Assembly: GCA_000470055.1 (NCBI GenBank)
Contig: HG326877.1
Coordinates: 670,735 to 734,734 of the forward strand
Origin: Campylobacter coli 76339
Lineage (GTDB): Bacteria > Campylobacterota > Campylobacteria > Campylobacterales > Campylobacteraceae
Direction: 5' to 3'
Length of the DNA stretch: 64,000 nt
Shown: piece after piece, positions 8,236 through 16,223 of the stretch
Layout of the letters: every line of letters starts with the position of its first letter
Numbering within the stretch: position 1 is the stretch's first letter
Made by a program: the position numbers and the translations under genes
Notes under the pieces: model-generated
What the model saw: the letters and a program-made list of their open reading frames with translations, nothing else
Database searches by the model: none
What the model was told of the DNA's origin: nothing

Positions 8236-9413
8236 GATTTAGCGATAAAATTAAAAAAGAATTTAGTGGTAAAAATATCTTATTGTTGCAAGGGCCTGTA
8301 GGAACTTTTTTTCACCGTCTTGCTTTAAAAATGAGAAAAAATGAAACCAAAATTTTCAAGCTTAATTTTAACGGGGGAGATTTCTTTTTTTATCCGAGTG
8401 GGAAAAGATGTAAATGTGATAAAAAAGATCTTGAAAATTTTTATGAAAATTTTTTCAAAGAGAAAAAAATAGATGCCATTGTGATGTATAATGATTGCCG
8501 TTTGATTCATGCAAAAGCTATCAAAGTAGCTAGGGAACTTGGTATCGGCATTTGGATTTTTGAAGAGGGGTATTTAAGGCCTTATTGTATTACTTTTGAA
8601 AAAGATGGGGTTAATGCAAATTCTTCTTTGCCTCGTGATAAAAATTTCTACCTTTCTTGCAGTATTTCTACACAAGAAAGCATAAAAGAAATTCCAGGTG
8701 GTTTTAAATTTATGGCCTTTAGTGCTTTTTTGTATTGGCTTTTTTCTTTTCTCCTGGCACCTTTTTTTAACAACAAGCTTCATCATCGCACCTTGTTTCC
8801 TTTTGAATTTTTATTTTGGTTTAGATCTTTATATAGAAAATATCTTTATAAATTCACAGAAAAAAAACTCAATCAAAAAATTTACAGCCTTGAAAAAAAG
8901 TACTTTTTGGCTATTTTGCAAGTTTATAATGATACGCAAATTAAACACCATTATAAAAAAAGTATAGAAGAATTTATAGAAGAAACCATCCTTTCTTTTG
9001 CAAATCATGCAAGAGCAAAGTCTTATCTTATCTTTAAGCATCATCCTATGGATAGGGGATATAGAAATTATTCTAAACTCATAGATGAGCTAAGTCAAAA
9101 ATATCATGTAGAAGGAAGAATTTTCTATGTGCACGATACTTATTTGCCTACTCTTTTAAAAAATGCTTTAGGCTGCATTACGATCAATTCTACAGTGGGT
9201 TTAAGCGCTATTTTAGAGGGTTGTCCTACTAAGGTTTGCGGGGATGCGTTTTACAATTTTGAAGGTCTAGCTTATCCAAAAAAACTTCAATTTTTTTGGC
9301 GTGAAGCTCATGCTTATAAACCCAATCCTAGCTTGGTTATAAATTTTAAAAACTATCTCTTAAGTACAAATCAGTTCAATGGTAATTTTTACAAAAATTC
9401 GTTTTTAGGTTGA
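8232..9413 (+). CDS. kpsS: capsule Kdo-linker initiating transferase KpsS
   Basis: A 393-residue protein coupled to kpsC by an ATGA overlap. KpsS places the first beta-Kdo on lysophosphatidylglycerol to start the capsule lipid anchor. Recognisable features are LLQGPVGTFFHRLA at the start, WIFEEGYLRPYCIT near residue 115, FKHHPMDRGYR near 270, and INSTVGLSAILEGCPTK near 318, the family's glycosyltransferase-like pattern. A hydrophobic stretch around 157-180 may help membrane association. It ends the capsule block here; 68 bases separate it from the next gene, which has its own promoter-like element. Confidence 0.93.
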   Translation: MRFSDKIKKEFSGKNILLLQGPVGTFFHRLALKMRKNETKIFKLNFNGGDFFFYPSGKRCKCDKKDLENFYENFFKEKKIDAIVMYNDCRLIHAKAIKVARELGIGIWIFEEGYLRPYCITFEKDGVNANSSLPRDKNFYLSCSISTQESIKEIPGGFKFMAFSAFLYWLFSFLLAPFFNNKLHHRTLFPFEFLFWFRSLYRKYLYKFTEKKLNQKIYSLEKKYFLAILQVYNDTQIKHHYKKSIEEFIEETILSFANHARAKSYLIFKHHPMDRGYRNYSKLIDELSQKYHVEGRIFYVHDTYLPTLLKNALGCITINSTVGLSAILEGCPTKVCGDAFYNFEGLAYPKKLQFFWREAHAYKPNPSLVINFKNYLLSTNQFNGNFYKNSFLG

Positions 9414-9447
9414 TAAAAGTCCGATTAAGACAGCTTTTAAAACAAAA

Positions 9448-9456
9448 TGTTATAAT
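9448..9456 (+). promoter_or_regulatory. extended -10 promoter for the P450 operon
   Basis: TGTTATAAT lies 25 bases before the ATG at 9482. TG-N-TATAAT is the strong extended -10 form, and Campylobacter sigma-70 promoters rely on the -10 more than a -35. It would drive 9482-12389 separately from kpsCS. Confidence 0.55.
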
Positions 9457-9481
9457 CAATCGAAAAAAGAAATGAATTTTT

Positions 9482-10603
9482 ATGGATAGAGAAGTATTTT
9501 ATATAGCGGGTTACGACCCTAAGAGTTATAGATTTTATTATGATTTATTTAAAAAAAATTTAAAAGATTATTCTCATAGATTTGATTTTAAAGTAGAGAT
9601 AAGCGGGATTGAAAAGAGTGGAAATTTTCCTTCTTTTAAGATTGACCATAAAGATACTCAAACGCGCTATCATTTTTTAACTTGGAATGATATTGTCAAA
9701 AAAAATTGGTCTCAAAGCTACAAAGATGCTTTGTTAGATTGCTATAGTTTTTTTAGAATTTATACTATCACAGGACTTTTTCTTAAATTTGGTAAAGAGT
9801 CGATTTATCAGCTCATCACGGGTTATTATCCTTTCTTTTATGTTCTTTTTTCTTTGCTACTATCCTTATGTTTGGCTTTGGGGGGTTTTGTTTTTTTGCA
9901 AAATCATATCCCTTCTTTTTTAGCTATTATTATAGGCATATTTCTAGGATTTTTATTCAATCATTTTTTATTCAAGCTAGGTAGAAAATTGGCTGTATTT
10001 TGGATAGCAAGGATATGTGCTTTTTGTGCTACTTGGAAAGAAAAAAGATTGGGTGCTATGGAGCAAAGAATAAAGCTTTTTGCAGATGAAATTCTAAAGT
10101 CTTTAAAGCGAAGTGAAAACAAACAAGATTATGAACTCATCTTGGTAGCTCATAGTGTTGGAACTATAGTTTGTATAGAAGTTTTAGAATATATTTTAAA
10201 ACAAAATTTAGATAAAGCAGTATTAGATAAATTAAAAATTCTTACGCTAGGAGAATGCATCCCTTTAACAAGCTATCAAAAAAATGCAGACGATTTTAGA
10301 AAAAAACTTGAATTTGTTTCTATATTTGATTTAAAATGGTATGATTACACCTCGATAATCGATGGGGCGTGTTTTCCACAAGTGGATTTTTTCCGTACAA
10401 GCGGGGTGCAGGCTAACTTTACCCCACCGTTTTTAAGTGCTAAATTTCATACTTTGTATGAAAAAAATGAATATAAAAAAATTAAAAGAGATAAAAATAA
10501 AGCACATTTTTTATATCTTTATAGCCCCCATATTAAAGGGAGTTATGATTTTTTTGCTTTCATCGTAGCGCCTAAATTTTTAGAAGAAAAGGTAAAGATA
10601 TGA
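9482..10603 (+). CDS. membrane-anchored alpha/beta-hydrolase-like protein (Cj1412c type)
   Basis: A 373-residue protein usually annotated only as a membrane protein. Two adjacent hydrophobic segments (about 113-140 and 144-165) form a hairpin anchor. The C-terminal half contains LILVAHSVGTIV, with S225 in an A-H-S-x-G nucleophile elbow as in some small lipases, and a late YSPHIKGSYD that could supply the His. I infer a cytoplasm-facing serine hydrolase or acyltransferase. It overlaps the P450 gene (10600-10603), so the two are coupled and may share a lipid-like substrate. The start at 9482 lacks a clear ribosome site, but the ATG at 9472 runs into a stop at once. Confidence 0.7.
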   Translation: MDREVFYIAGYDPKSYRFYYDLFKKNLKDYSHRFDFKVEISGIEKSGNFPSFKIDHKDTQTRYHFLTWNDIVKKNWSQSYKDALLDCYSFFRIYTITGLFLKFGKESIYQLITGYYPFFYVLFSLLLSLCLALGGFVFLQNHIPSFLAIIIGIFLGFLFNHFLFKLGRKLAVFWIARICAFCATWKEKRLGAMEQRIKLFADEILKSLKRSENKQDYELILVAHSVGTIVCIEVLEYILKQNLDKAVLDKLKILTLGECIPLTSYQKNADDFRKKLEFVSIFDLKWYDYTSIIDGACFPQVDFFRTSGVQANFTPPFLSAKFHTLYEKNEYKKIKRDKNKAHFLYLYSPHIKGSYDFFAFIVAPKFLEEKVKI

Positions 10604-11970
10604 GTCAATGTCCATTTTTCCCAAAACCCTATAAAAATAAAGCTTCAACGCTTTTAACTTTTTTATTAAAGCGTAGATCATGGCTTGATGGCCTTTATGA
10701 GCGTAGTTATAAAATGCAAACAGGTTATGTAAAAATGCCAAATTTTGATCTTTATGTGATCAATGATACCAAAGAAGTTAAAAGAATGATGGTTGATGAG
10801 GTTAAAGAATTTCCAAAAAGCGCATTTTTACATGAACTTTTAAGTCCTCTTTTGGGAGAGAGTATTTTTACAACAAATGGTGAAGTTTGGAAAAAGCAAC
10901 GCGAACTTTTACGCCCTAGTTTTGAAATGACTCGCATTTCAAAGGTCTTTAATCTCATGAGTGAAGCTGTAGAAGATATGATGAAGCGTTTTGAAAAATA
11001 TCCTAATGGTTCTATTATCGAAGTGGATGAAGCTATGACTTTCATCACTGCTGATGTAATTTTTCGTACTATTATGTCTTCTAAATTAGATGAAGAGCAA
11101 GGAAAAAAAATTCTAGATGCTTTTGTGACTTTTCAAGAGCAAAGCGTACATACAGCCATGCGTCGTATGTTCCGCTTTCCTAAATGGCTTTCTTATGTGT
11201 TGGGTGATCGTAAGCGTGCTAAAGCAGGTGATGTGATTAGACAAGTTTTAAGCGATATTATAAAGCCAAGATATGATGCGGTGAGTAGTGGAAAAGCACA
11301 AAGTTTTGAGGATATTTTAGGATCTTTACTTTTAGTAGTAGATGCGCAGACCAATCAACGCTTTTCTTTTGAAGAAATTCTAGATCAAGTGGCTATGCTT
11401 TTCTTAGCAGGACATGAAACAACGGCAAGTTCTTTAACATGGACTCTTTATCTGCTTAGCCTTTATCCTGATGAACAAGAAAAAGCTTATAAAGAAATCA
11501 TTCAGGTGCTACAAGGTGAAAATATACAAATTTCACATCTAAGACAGTTTAAATACCTGACCAATATCTTTAAAGAGTCTCTAAGACTTTATCCACCTGT
11601 AGGTTTTTTTGCAAGAGAAGCAAAAAAAGACACAAAAATAAGAGATAAGATGGTTAAAAAAGGTTCGGGTGTGGTTGTGGCACCTTGGCTGATACACAGA
11701 CATGAAAGCTTTTGGAATAATCCGCATGAATTTAAACCTTCTCGTTTTGAAAGCGAGTATAAAAAGGATGCTTATTTACCTTTTGGAGCAGGAGAAAGAA
11801 TTTGTATAGGGCAGGGTTTTGCGATGCAAGAAGCCATTTTGATTTTAGCCAGTATTTTAAGAAAATATAAATTAGAACTTGAAGAAGGTTTTGTTCCAGA
11901 TGTAGTGGGTCGTTTAACGGTGCGTTCTGCAAATGGAATGAATATAAAATTTACTAAAAGGGAATCATGA
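10600..11970 (+). CDS. cytochrome P450 (CYP172 type, Cj1411c)
   Basis: A 456-residue P450 with all hallmark motifs: the oxygen-activating I-helix AGHETTASS near residue 270, the K-helix ESLRLYP (E-x-x-R), and the heme loop FGAGERICIGQGFA with thiolate ligand C402. There is no N-terminal membrane anchor. It is, to my knowledge, the only P450 of C. jejuni; published mutants have been linked to surface properties and virulence. The substrate is unknown. No reductase partner is adjacent; a flavodoxin gene sits at 33278. It is coupled to the hydrolase upstream and the membrane protein downstream by ATGA overlaps, which suggests one pathway. Confidence 0.93.
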   Translation: MSQCPFFPKPYKNKASTLLTFLLKRRSWLDGLYERSYKMQTGYVKMPNFDLYVINDTKEVKRMMVDEVKEFPKSAFLHELLSPLLGESIFTTNGEVWKKQRELLRPSFEMTRISKVFNLMSEAVEDMMKRFEKYPNGSIIEVDEAMTFITADVIFRTIMSSKLDEEQGKKILDAFVTFQEQSVHTAMRRMFRFPKWLSYVLGDRKRAKAGDVIRQVLSDIIKPRYDAVSSGKAQSFEDILGSLLLVVDAQTNQRFSFEEILDQVAMLFLAGHETTASSLTWTLYLLSLYPDEQEKAYKEIIQVLQGENIQISHLRQFKYLTNIFKESLRLYPPVGFFAREAKKDTKIRDKMVKKGSGVVVAPWLIHRHESFWNNPHEFKPSRFESEYKKDAYLPFGAGERICIGQGFAMQEAILILASILRKYKLELEEGFVPDVVGRLTVRSANGMNIKFTKRES

Positions 11971-12389
11971 AAAGAACCAAAGCAAGAATCCGTGCAAATT
12001 TTCGCAATCGCATTGAGCGTAATTTAAAAGGAAATTTAAAAGAAAAATTAGCAGGGACAATCTTGCTTTGTGCTATAGTACCTTTGGCAATTTGTGGATA
12101 TTTGCTCATAGTGATAGTGGGAACTTTTTTTAATACAGCCAGAGCAAGGCAGGGTGTTAGAGCCTTAGATCATTTCGTAAATGCAAGTTTGTTTAATGGC
12201 TATGCTTGGGAAAGTGTATCTTCACATGCGTGGCGTGAAAGAAATAGGAAAAAATGGGCAAAAGTAGTGATTAAAATCACAGATTTTTTTCAAAAAGATC
12301 ATTGTAAAAGGGCCAATAAAAGAGAACAGCCTGTGGTTGATTTTATACTTTCAAGAAATTTAGATAAGCAAACTATAGGAAAAAGGTAA
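11967..12389 (+). CDS. small basic membrane protein (Cj1410c type)
   Basis: A 140-residue protein with a very basic N-terminus (about 1-45), one long hydrophobic segment (about 48-76), and a basic, aromatic-rich C-terminal part. No known domain is recognised. It overlaps the P450 stop (ATGA, 11967-11970) and is the last gene of the operon; it converges with acpS 3 bases away. Being coupled to the P450 and a hydrolase, it may anchor or organise them at the membrane; that is inference. The start is set by the overlap. Confidence 0.7.
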   Translation: MKRTKARIRANFRNRIERNLKGNLKEKLAGTILLCAIVPLAICGYLLIVIVGTFFNTARARQGVRALDHFVNASLFNGYAWESVSSHAWRERNRKKWAKVVIKITDFFQKDHCKRANKREQPVVDFILSRNLDKQTIGKR

Positions 12390-12391
12390 AT

Positions 12392-12739
12392 TTAGTCTAA
12401 AGCAACTACGGCAATAGCAAAACCATTATCGTGCGAGATGCTAAGAGAAGTGGAGTTGATTTTAAAATTTTCTAATACATGAGAAGCAAGTTTTAAATGA
12501 GGAGCATTTTTGCTATCTTTTAAAATTTCTATATCCAAAAAGCCACATTCTTTCGAAATTCCCACGCCCAAAGCTTTACTAACTGCTTCTTTTGCAGCCC
12601 AAAAACCTGCTAGGGTTGAGCTAGATTTTATCAATTTTTGCTCGTTTTTGTTAAGAAATTTATCAAGAAAGGCGTTGCCATGTTTTTGATAGATTGTATC
12701 TATCCTAGAAATGGCAACTATATCGCAACCTATACGCAT
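12392..12739 (-). CDS. acpS: holo-[acyl-carrier-protein] synthase AcpS
   Basis: A 115-residue phosphopantetheinyl transferase that moves the 4'-phosphopantetheine of CoA onto ACP for fatty acid synthesis. Family signatures are RIGCDIVAISRI at the N-terminus, with the metal-binding Asp, and FWAAKEAVSKALG, with the conserved W-x-x-K-E-A-x-x-K pattern. The closing SISHDNGFAIAV strand also fits. Length is normal. Its ATG overlaps the fliL stop by one base (TAATG), so the two are coupled, an arrangement that I recall as conserved in Campylobacter. Confidence 0.95.
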   Translation of the reverse strand: MRIGCDIVAISRIDTIYQKHGNAFLDKFLNKNEQKLIKSSSTLAGFWAAKEAVSKALGVGISKECGFLDIEILKDSKNAPHLKLASHVLENFKINSTSLSISHDNGFAIAVVALD

Positions 12740-13275
12740 TAAGAAACTACAAAGTCGGTAAAATAAACATTTTTGATGAAGCCATCGGTAAGAATTTCAT
12801 TGATTTTTCCGACAAGCTCGTCTTTGAGTCTTTCTTTGCCTTTTTGCGTACTTACCTCTTCAAAGGTTTTTGCAGTTAAGGTACGGATAATGATATCGCG
12901 AATTACTGCTACTTTTTTATCAAGTTCAGGTTTTAAAAGCTCTGTATTTTGTTCTAGTTCTATAGTACATTTTACATATCTTGAGCCACTATCACTAAGC
13001 AAATTTAAAGTAAAAGGATCAAGAGGATACATAGGTCCTATATTTGCAAAATCACTCCCGCGTTGTGCCGGTGCTGTCACTTTAGCCTTATCTGCTTTTA
13101 CTTCTTCTTTTGGAGCTGCTTTGACTTCACTTTCATCACTTGAGCTACTTGAAATAAGCCATGCAATTACACCCATAATGCTAAGGAGTAGAACAAAAAG
13201 TAAAATTACTATAATGATAACAAGAGAACCACCTTTTTTCTTTTTTTCTTCGCCATTTTCTAATTCTTCATCCAT
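12739..13275 (-). CDS. fliL: flagellar basal body-associated protein FliL
   Basis: A 178-residue inner-membrane protein. A short acidic/Lys-rich cytoplasmic start (ELENGEEKKKKGG) is followed by one transmembrane helix (about 17-42), a charged Ala/Lys/Glu linker, and a periplasmic FliL domain from about 75 on (YPLDPFTLNL, VKCTIELE, IIRTLTAKTFEEVS, FTDFVVS). FliL supports stator function at the flagellar motor. It is followed directly by acpS. A plus-strand open frame over the same region is only an antisense shadow. Confidence 0.93.
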   Translation of the reverse strand: MDEELENGEEKKKKGGSLVIIIVILLFVLLLSIMGVIAWLISSSSSDESEVKAAPKEEVKADKAKVTAPAQRGSDFANIGPMYPLDPFTLNLLSDSGSRYVKCTIELEQNTELLKPELDKKVAVIRDIIIRTLTAKTFEEVSTQKGKERLKDELVGKINEILTDGFIKNVYFTDFVVS

Positions 13276-13344
13276 TCATTTTTCCTTTATTTAGTGAAGT
13301 TAATGTAAAATTGTAGCAGAATTTTCTTTTCTATCCAAATTTTG

Positions 13345-13350
13345 TATTAT
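13345..13350 (+). promoter_or_regulatory. -10 element of the phosphohexomutase gene
   Basis: TATTAT preceded by TTTG lies about 37 bases before the ATG at 13387, in the divergent gap after fliL. AAGGAAAAATT just before the start supplies the ribosome site. The call rests only on motif and spacing. Confidence 0.4.
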
Positions 13351-13386
13351 AAAAAGAAATTGATTAAAAAGATTTAAGGAAAAATT

Positions 13387-14757
13387 ATGCTAGATGTGAT
13401 TTTTAGAGAATACGATATACGCGGACTTTATGGCAAGGAACTTAACGAAAAAAGTGTTAAGGCTATAGGTTTTTGTTTGGGGCAAACCATGCTTGCAAAA
13501 GGCTGTAAAAATGTAAGCGTGGGTTATGATGCAAGATATAGCGCTGATGAGCTTTATAGATATCTAGTTAGCGGGCTTAATAAAGCGGGTATACAAATTT
13601 ACAATATAGGACTTGTTCCCACTCCGTTAGGATACTTTAGTCTTTACGAGGGCATGAAATTTGATGCAAATATTATGATCACAGGTTCGCACAATCCAAA
13701 GGATTATAATGGCTTTAAAATCACTATAGGCAAGGAAAGTTTTTTTGGAGCTGAGCTTAAAGAATTTTCGAAAGAAGTTTATAAGCATTTAGAAGATGAG
13801 ATTGAAGAAAATTTAGAAGCTCAAAAATACGATATTTTAAGTCTTTATGTGAATTTTATATGTGAGCAATTTAGCTTTTTAAAGGATTTTAATTATAAAT
13901 TTGTAATTGATTGCTCTAATGGAGCTGCTGGGGTTGTTATAGAACCTTTAGTAAAAGCTTTAAATTTAAAAGCTCATGTTATGTTTTCAAATCCTGACGG
14001 GCAATTTCCTAACCACGAGCCTGATCCTACGGAAGAAAAAAATTTAAATGCTGTAAAGAATTTTTTAAATGAAAATCAAGAATATCCTTTAGCGTTTGCC
14101 TTTGATGGTGATGCAGATAGAATGGTGGCCTTGAGTAAAACTCATATTTTTTGCGGAGATGAGCTTTGTTATTTGTTTGCAAAAAACATTCCTAATCCTA
14201 GAATTTTAGGTGAGGTAAAATGCTCTAAAAATCTTTTTGATGAGGTAGCAAAATTTGGAACTATTTTCATGGGAAAAACAGGGCATTCAAATATCAAAAA
14301 AATGATGAAAGAAAGAGATATTGACTTAGCAGCTGAAGTAAGTGGTCATATTTTCTTTAAGCATAGATATTTTGGATATGATGATGGAATTTATGCCTTT
14401 TTAAGAGCTTTGGAGCTTGTTTATAAGGGTTTTGATTTAGAAGCTATGATCGGTGCCTTGCCAAAGCTTTATACTACACCTGAGATTAAAATTCCAGTAA
14501 GTGAAGAAGAAAAATTTAAACTCGTGGATGAATTTAAAAAAGCGATAGAAAGAGGTGCGCTAGAGGGTGTAAAGAGTCTTTGTGAAATTGATGGAGCTAG
14601 GATTGACTTTGGTTATGGCTGGGCCTTGCTTCGTGCGTCTAATACCAGTCCTTATCTTATCACACGTTTTGAGGCAAAATCCTTAGAACAAGCTAAAGAT
14701 CTTGAAGCTAGAGTATTTAAACTTTTTAATGATATTAAAGAGTCGATTAAGAAATAA
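13387..14757 (+). CDS. phosphomannomutase/phosphoglucomutase (Cj1407c)
   Basis: A 456-residue alpha-D-phosphohexomutase that interconverts hexose 6- and 1-phosphates, feeding sugar-nucleotide synthesis for capsule and lipooligosaccharide. The phosphoserine loop is TGSHNPKDYNGFK near residue 100, the metal loop is DGDADRM near 240, the sugar-binding loop is EVSGHIFFK near 318, and the phosphate-binding loop is RASNTSPYL near 420. All are intact, and the length is that of the PMM/PGM subgroup. It stands alone behind its own promoter, divergent from fliL. Confidence 0.92.
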   Translation: MLDVIFREYDIRGLYGKELNEKSVKAIGFCLGQTMLAKGCKNVSVGYDARYSADELYRYLVSGLNKAGIQIYNIGLVPTPLGYFSLYEGMKFDANIMITGSHNPKDYNGFKITIGKESFFGAELKEFSKEVYKHLEDEIEENLEAQKYDILSLYVNFICEQFSFLKDFNYKFVIDCSNGAAGVVIEPLVKALNLKAHVMFSNPDGQFPNHEPDPTEEKNLNAVKNFLNENQEYPLAFAFDGDADRMVALSKTHIFCGDELCYLFAKNIPNPRILGEVKCSKNLFDEVAKFGTIFMGKTGHSNIKKMMKERDIDLAAEVSGHIFFKHRYFGYDDGIYAFLRALELVYKGFDLEAMIGALPKLYTTPEIKIPVSEEEKFKLVDEFKKAIERGALEGVKSLCEIDGARIDFGYGWALLRASNTSPYLITRFEAKSLEQAKDLEARVFKLFNDIKESIKK

Positions 14758-14799
14758 TAGAATAGTATTTTGAGTTTATTTTAAAAATTAGGGGAATAT

Positions 14800-15174
14800 A
14801 TGAAAAAAATAGGTATTTTGTTGATTTTATGTGGTGCATTATTTGCAAACGAATGCAATAAAAAGATCGATCGTATTGGTAGAGAAATCGAATTTGCAAA
14901 AATGCACAATGACACAGCAAGAAAATCAAGTTTAGAACTTTCTTTAAAAGAAGTGCAAAAAGATTGCGCAAAAGATCCGCTTTTTTATGATAAAAAACTT
15001 GAAGCGAAAAAAATGAAAGAAAGAGAGCTTGAAAGAATAGAAAAAGAACTTGATGCTTTAAAGGATCAAAAAGATTATATGAGCAAGGCTGAATACAAGG
15101 CCAAGAAAAAAGCTTTAAAAGAAGAAAAAGATAAGATTAAAAAAGAAGTTAGAGCTTATATTGACGGTCTTTAA
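14800..15174 (+). CDS. small periplasmic DUF1090-like protein (Cj1406c)
   Basis: A 124-residue protein with a short signal peptide (MKKIGILLILCGALFA, cleavage near N17) and then a highly charged, mostly helical coiled-coil-like body rich in Lys and Glu. Two Cys (in ANECNKK and KDCAKDP) sit about 36 residues apart and could pair. The pattern (signal, C-x3-I, helical repeats, second Cys, ELD..K) fits DUF1090, whose function is not known. GGGGAATAT before the ATG is the ribosome site. A strong hairpin follows the stop. Confidence 0.75.
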   Translation: MKKIGILLILCGALFANECNKKIDRIGREIEFAKMHNDTARKSSLELSLKEVQKDCAKDPLFYDKKLEAKKMKERELERIEKELDALKDQKDYMSKAEYKAKKKALKEEKDKIKKEVRAYIDGL

Positions 15175-15188
15175 AAGCTACGAAATAA

Positions 15189-15218
15189 TATTTTTGCCTT
15201 ATAGCAAAGGCAAAAATA
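15189..15218. terminator. bidirectional intrinsic terminator
   Basis: A perfect 12-bp inverted repeat, TATTTTTGCCTT / AAGGCAAAAATA, with a 5-base ATAGC loop. It lies between the convergent DUF1090-like gene and rsfS. The A/T flanks of the stem give a U-run on either strand. Confidence 0.75.
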
Positions 15219-15260
15219 CACAAAAAGTTTGTTAAGATTTGAAAATTTCTAATATATTTT

Positions 15261-15587
15261 TTATACCTTGCTTTTTTTAAGACTTTCTAGTAATTCTTCT
15301 ATATTGTAAATTCCACGGTGTTCAGGTGTTAAAAGATGGATGAGTATATCACCTAGATCAATCACACTCCATTCTTCACTGCTTTCTATATTTAAAAATT
15401 CTTCACCTTCAGCCTTGAGTTTGGTTTTAAGTTCGTCGATCAAAGATAAAGCATGTCTTTCGCCTAAGGTAGCTGCGATGATAACATATTTGACAAAATA
15501 TTCTTGCTCGCTCATATCAAAGGTTTTTATATCTTCAGCTTTTTTTTCATCTAAAATTTTAACGATTAAATCTATTCTTTCTTGCAT
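15261..15587 (-). CDS. rsfS: ribosome silencing factor RsfS
   Basis: A 108-residue RsfS/YbeB/Iojap protein that binds uL14 on the large ribosomal subunit and blocks subunit joining in starvation. Family features seen are the N-terminal IVKILDEKKAEDIKTFDM, YFVKYVIIAATLGERHA, and the signature EEWSVIDLGDILIHLLTPEHRGIYNIEEL. It lies just downstream of nadD on the same strand, the usual bacterial pairing. Confidence 0.95.
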   Translation of the reverse strand: MQERIDLIVKILDEKKAEDIKTFDMSEQEYFVKYVIIAATLGERHALSLIDELKTKLKAEGEEFLNIESSEEWSVIDLGDILIHLLTPEHRGIYNIEELLESLKKSKV

Positions 15588-15615
15588 TTTTTTCCTTTAA
15601 ATTTTTGAAATTGTA

Positions 15616-16161
15616 TCAATTTTTTTGTAATTTTTCATAGTATTTTTTTACTTCATCTTTAATTTCATCACAAACTTCGTGAGTATCTAGAGTGCTTCTT
15701 ATAAAAGATGAGGCGATTTTTATATCGGTTTTTAAATCTTTGAAATTTTTTGGAATTTCTATATCATTGCGATTTGCAATGATAAATTCCACTAAAGAAT
15801 TAAGCTTTTCAAAATCATGCCAAAGATGAAGTTTTTCTAAATGATCTGCACCGATGAGAAGATAAAATTTACTAGGATGATAAATTTTATAAAGATATTC
15901 TACACTTTCAATACTTGGTACAGGGCGTTTTTGCTTGGTTTCAAAGTCACAAATTTCTACTTTTTCTAATTTCCCCCAAAGCTTATTTACCCAAGCAAAC
16001 CTTTGTTTCTCATCAGCAAAAAATCCTTTTTTAAAAGGATTGATAAAGGTGGGCATAATGACAAGCTTATCGATATCAAGTCCTGCTAAAGCCTCTTTGA
16101 CAATAGCGTCATGTCCTTTATGTGGTGGGTCAAAACTACCACCAAAAAGTGCAATTTTCAT
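15616..16161 (-). CDS. nadD: nicotinate-nucleotide adenylyltransferase NadD
   Basis: A 181-residue nucleotidylyltransferase that makes nicotinic acid adenine dinucleotide from nicotinate mononucleotide and ATP for NAD synthesis. The N-terminal IALFGGSFDPPHKGHD gives the G-x-F-x-P-x-H-x-G-H signature, and the C-terminal IASSFIRST is the ISSTxIR-type motif. FYLLIGADHLEKLHLW is the typical middle segment. It is divergent from gapA and 28 bases upstream of rsfS. Confidence 0.94.
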   Translation of the reverse strand: MKIALFGGSFDPPHKGHDAIVKEALAGLDIDKLVIMPTFINPFKKGFFADEKQRFAWVNKLWGKLEKVEICDFETKQKRPVPSIESVEYLYKIYHPSKFYLLIGADHLEKLHLWHDFEKLNSLVEFIIANRNDIEIPKNFKDLKTDIKIASSFIRSTLDTHEVCDEIKDEVKKYYEKLQKN

Positions 16162-16184
16162 TAAAATTTTAACCTTTTTTTAGT

Positions 16185-16190
16185 TAGAAT
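16185..16190 (+). promoter_or_regulatory. -10 element for gapA-pgk-tpiA-fabI
   Basis: TAGAAT behind a T-rich stretch, about 33 bases before the gapA ATG and inside the 62-base nadD/gapA divergent gap. AAAGGAAAC is the gapA ribosome site. Motif-based only. Confidence 0.4.
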
Positions 16191-16223
16191 ATTAGCACAA
16201 AAAACTTCGCAAAAGGAAACAAA

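Noticed and set aside
9414-9481. Terminator after kpsS
   Set aside because: No stable inverted repeat was found; only a promoter-like TGTTATAAT is clear.
12773-13294. 173-codon plus-strand open frame over fliL
   Set aside because: It is antisense to a clear FliL protein, is Ser-rich in the way reverse-strand shadows are, and has no family resemblance.
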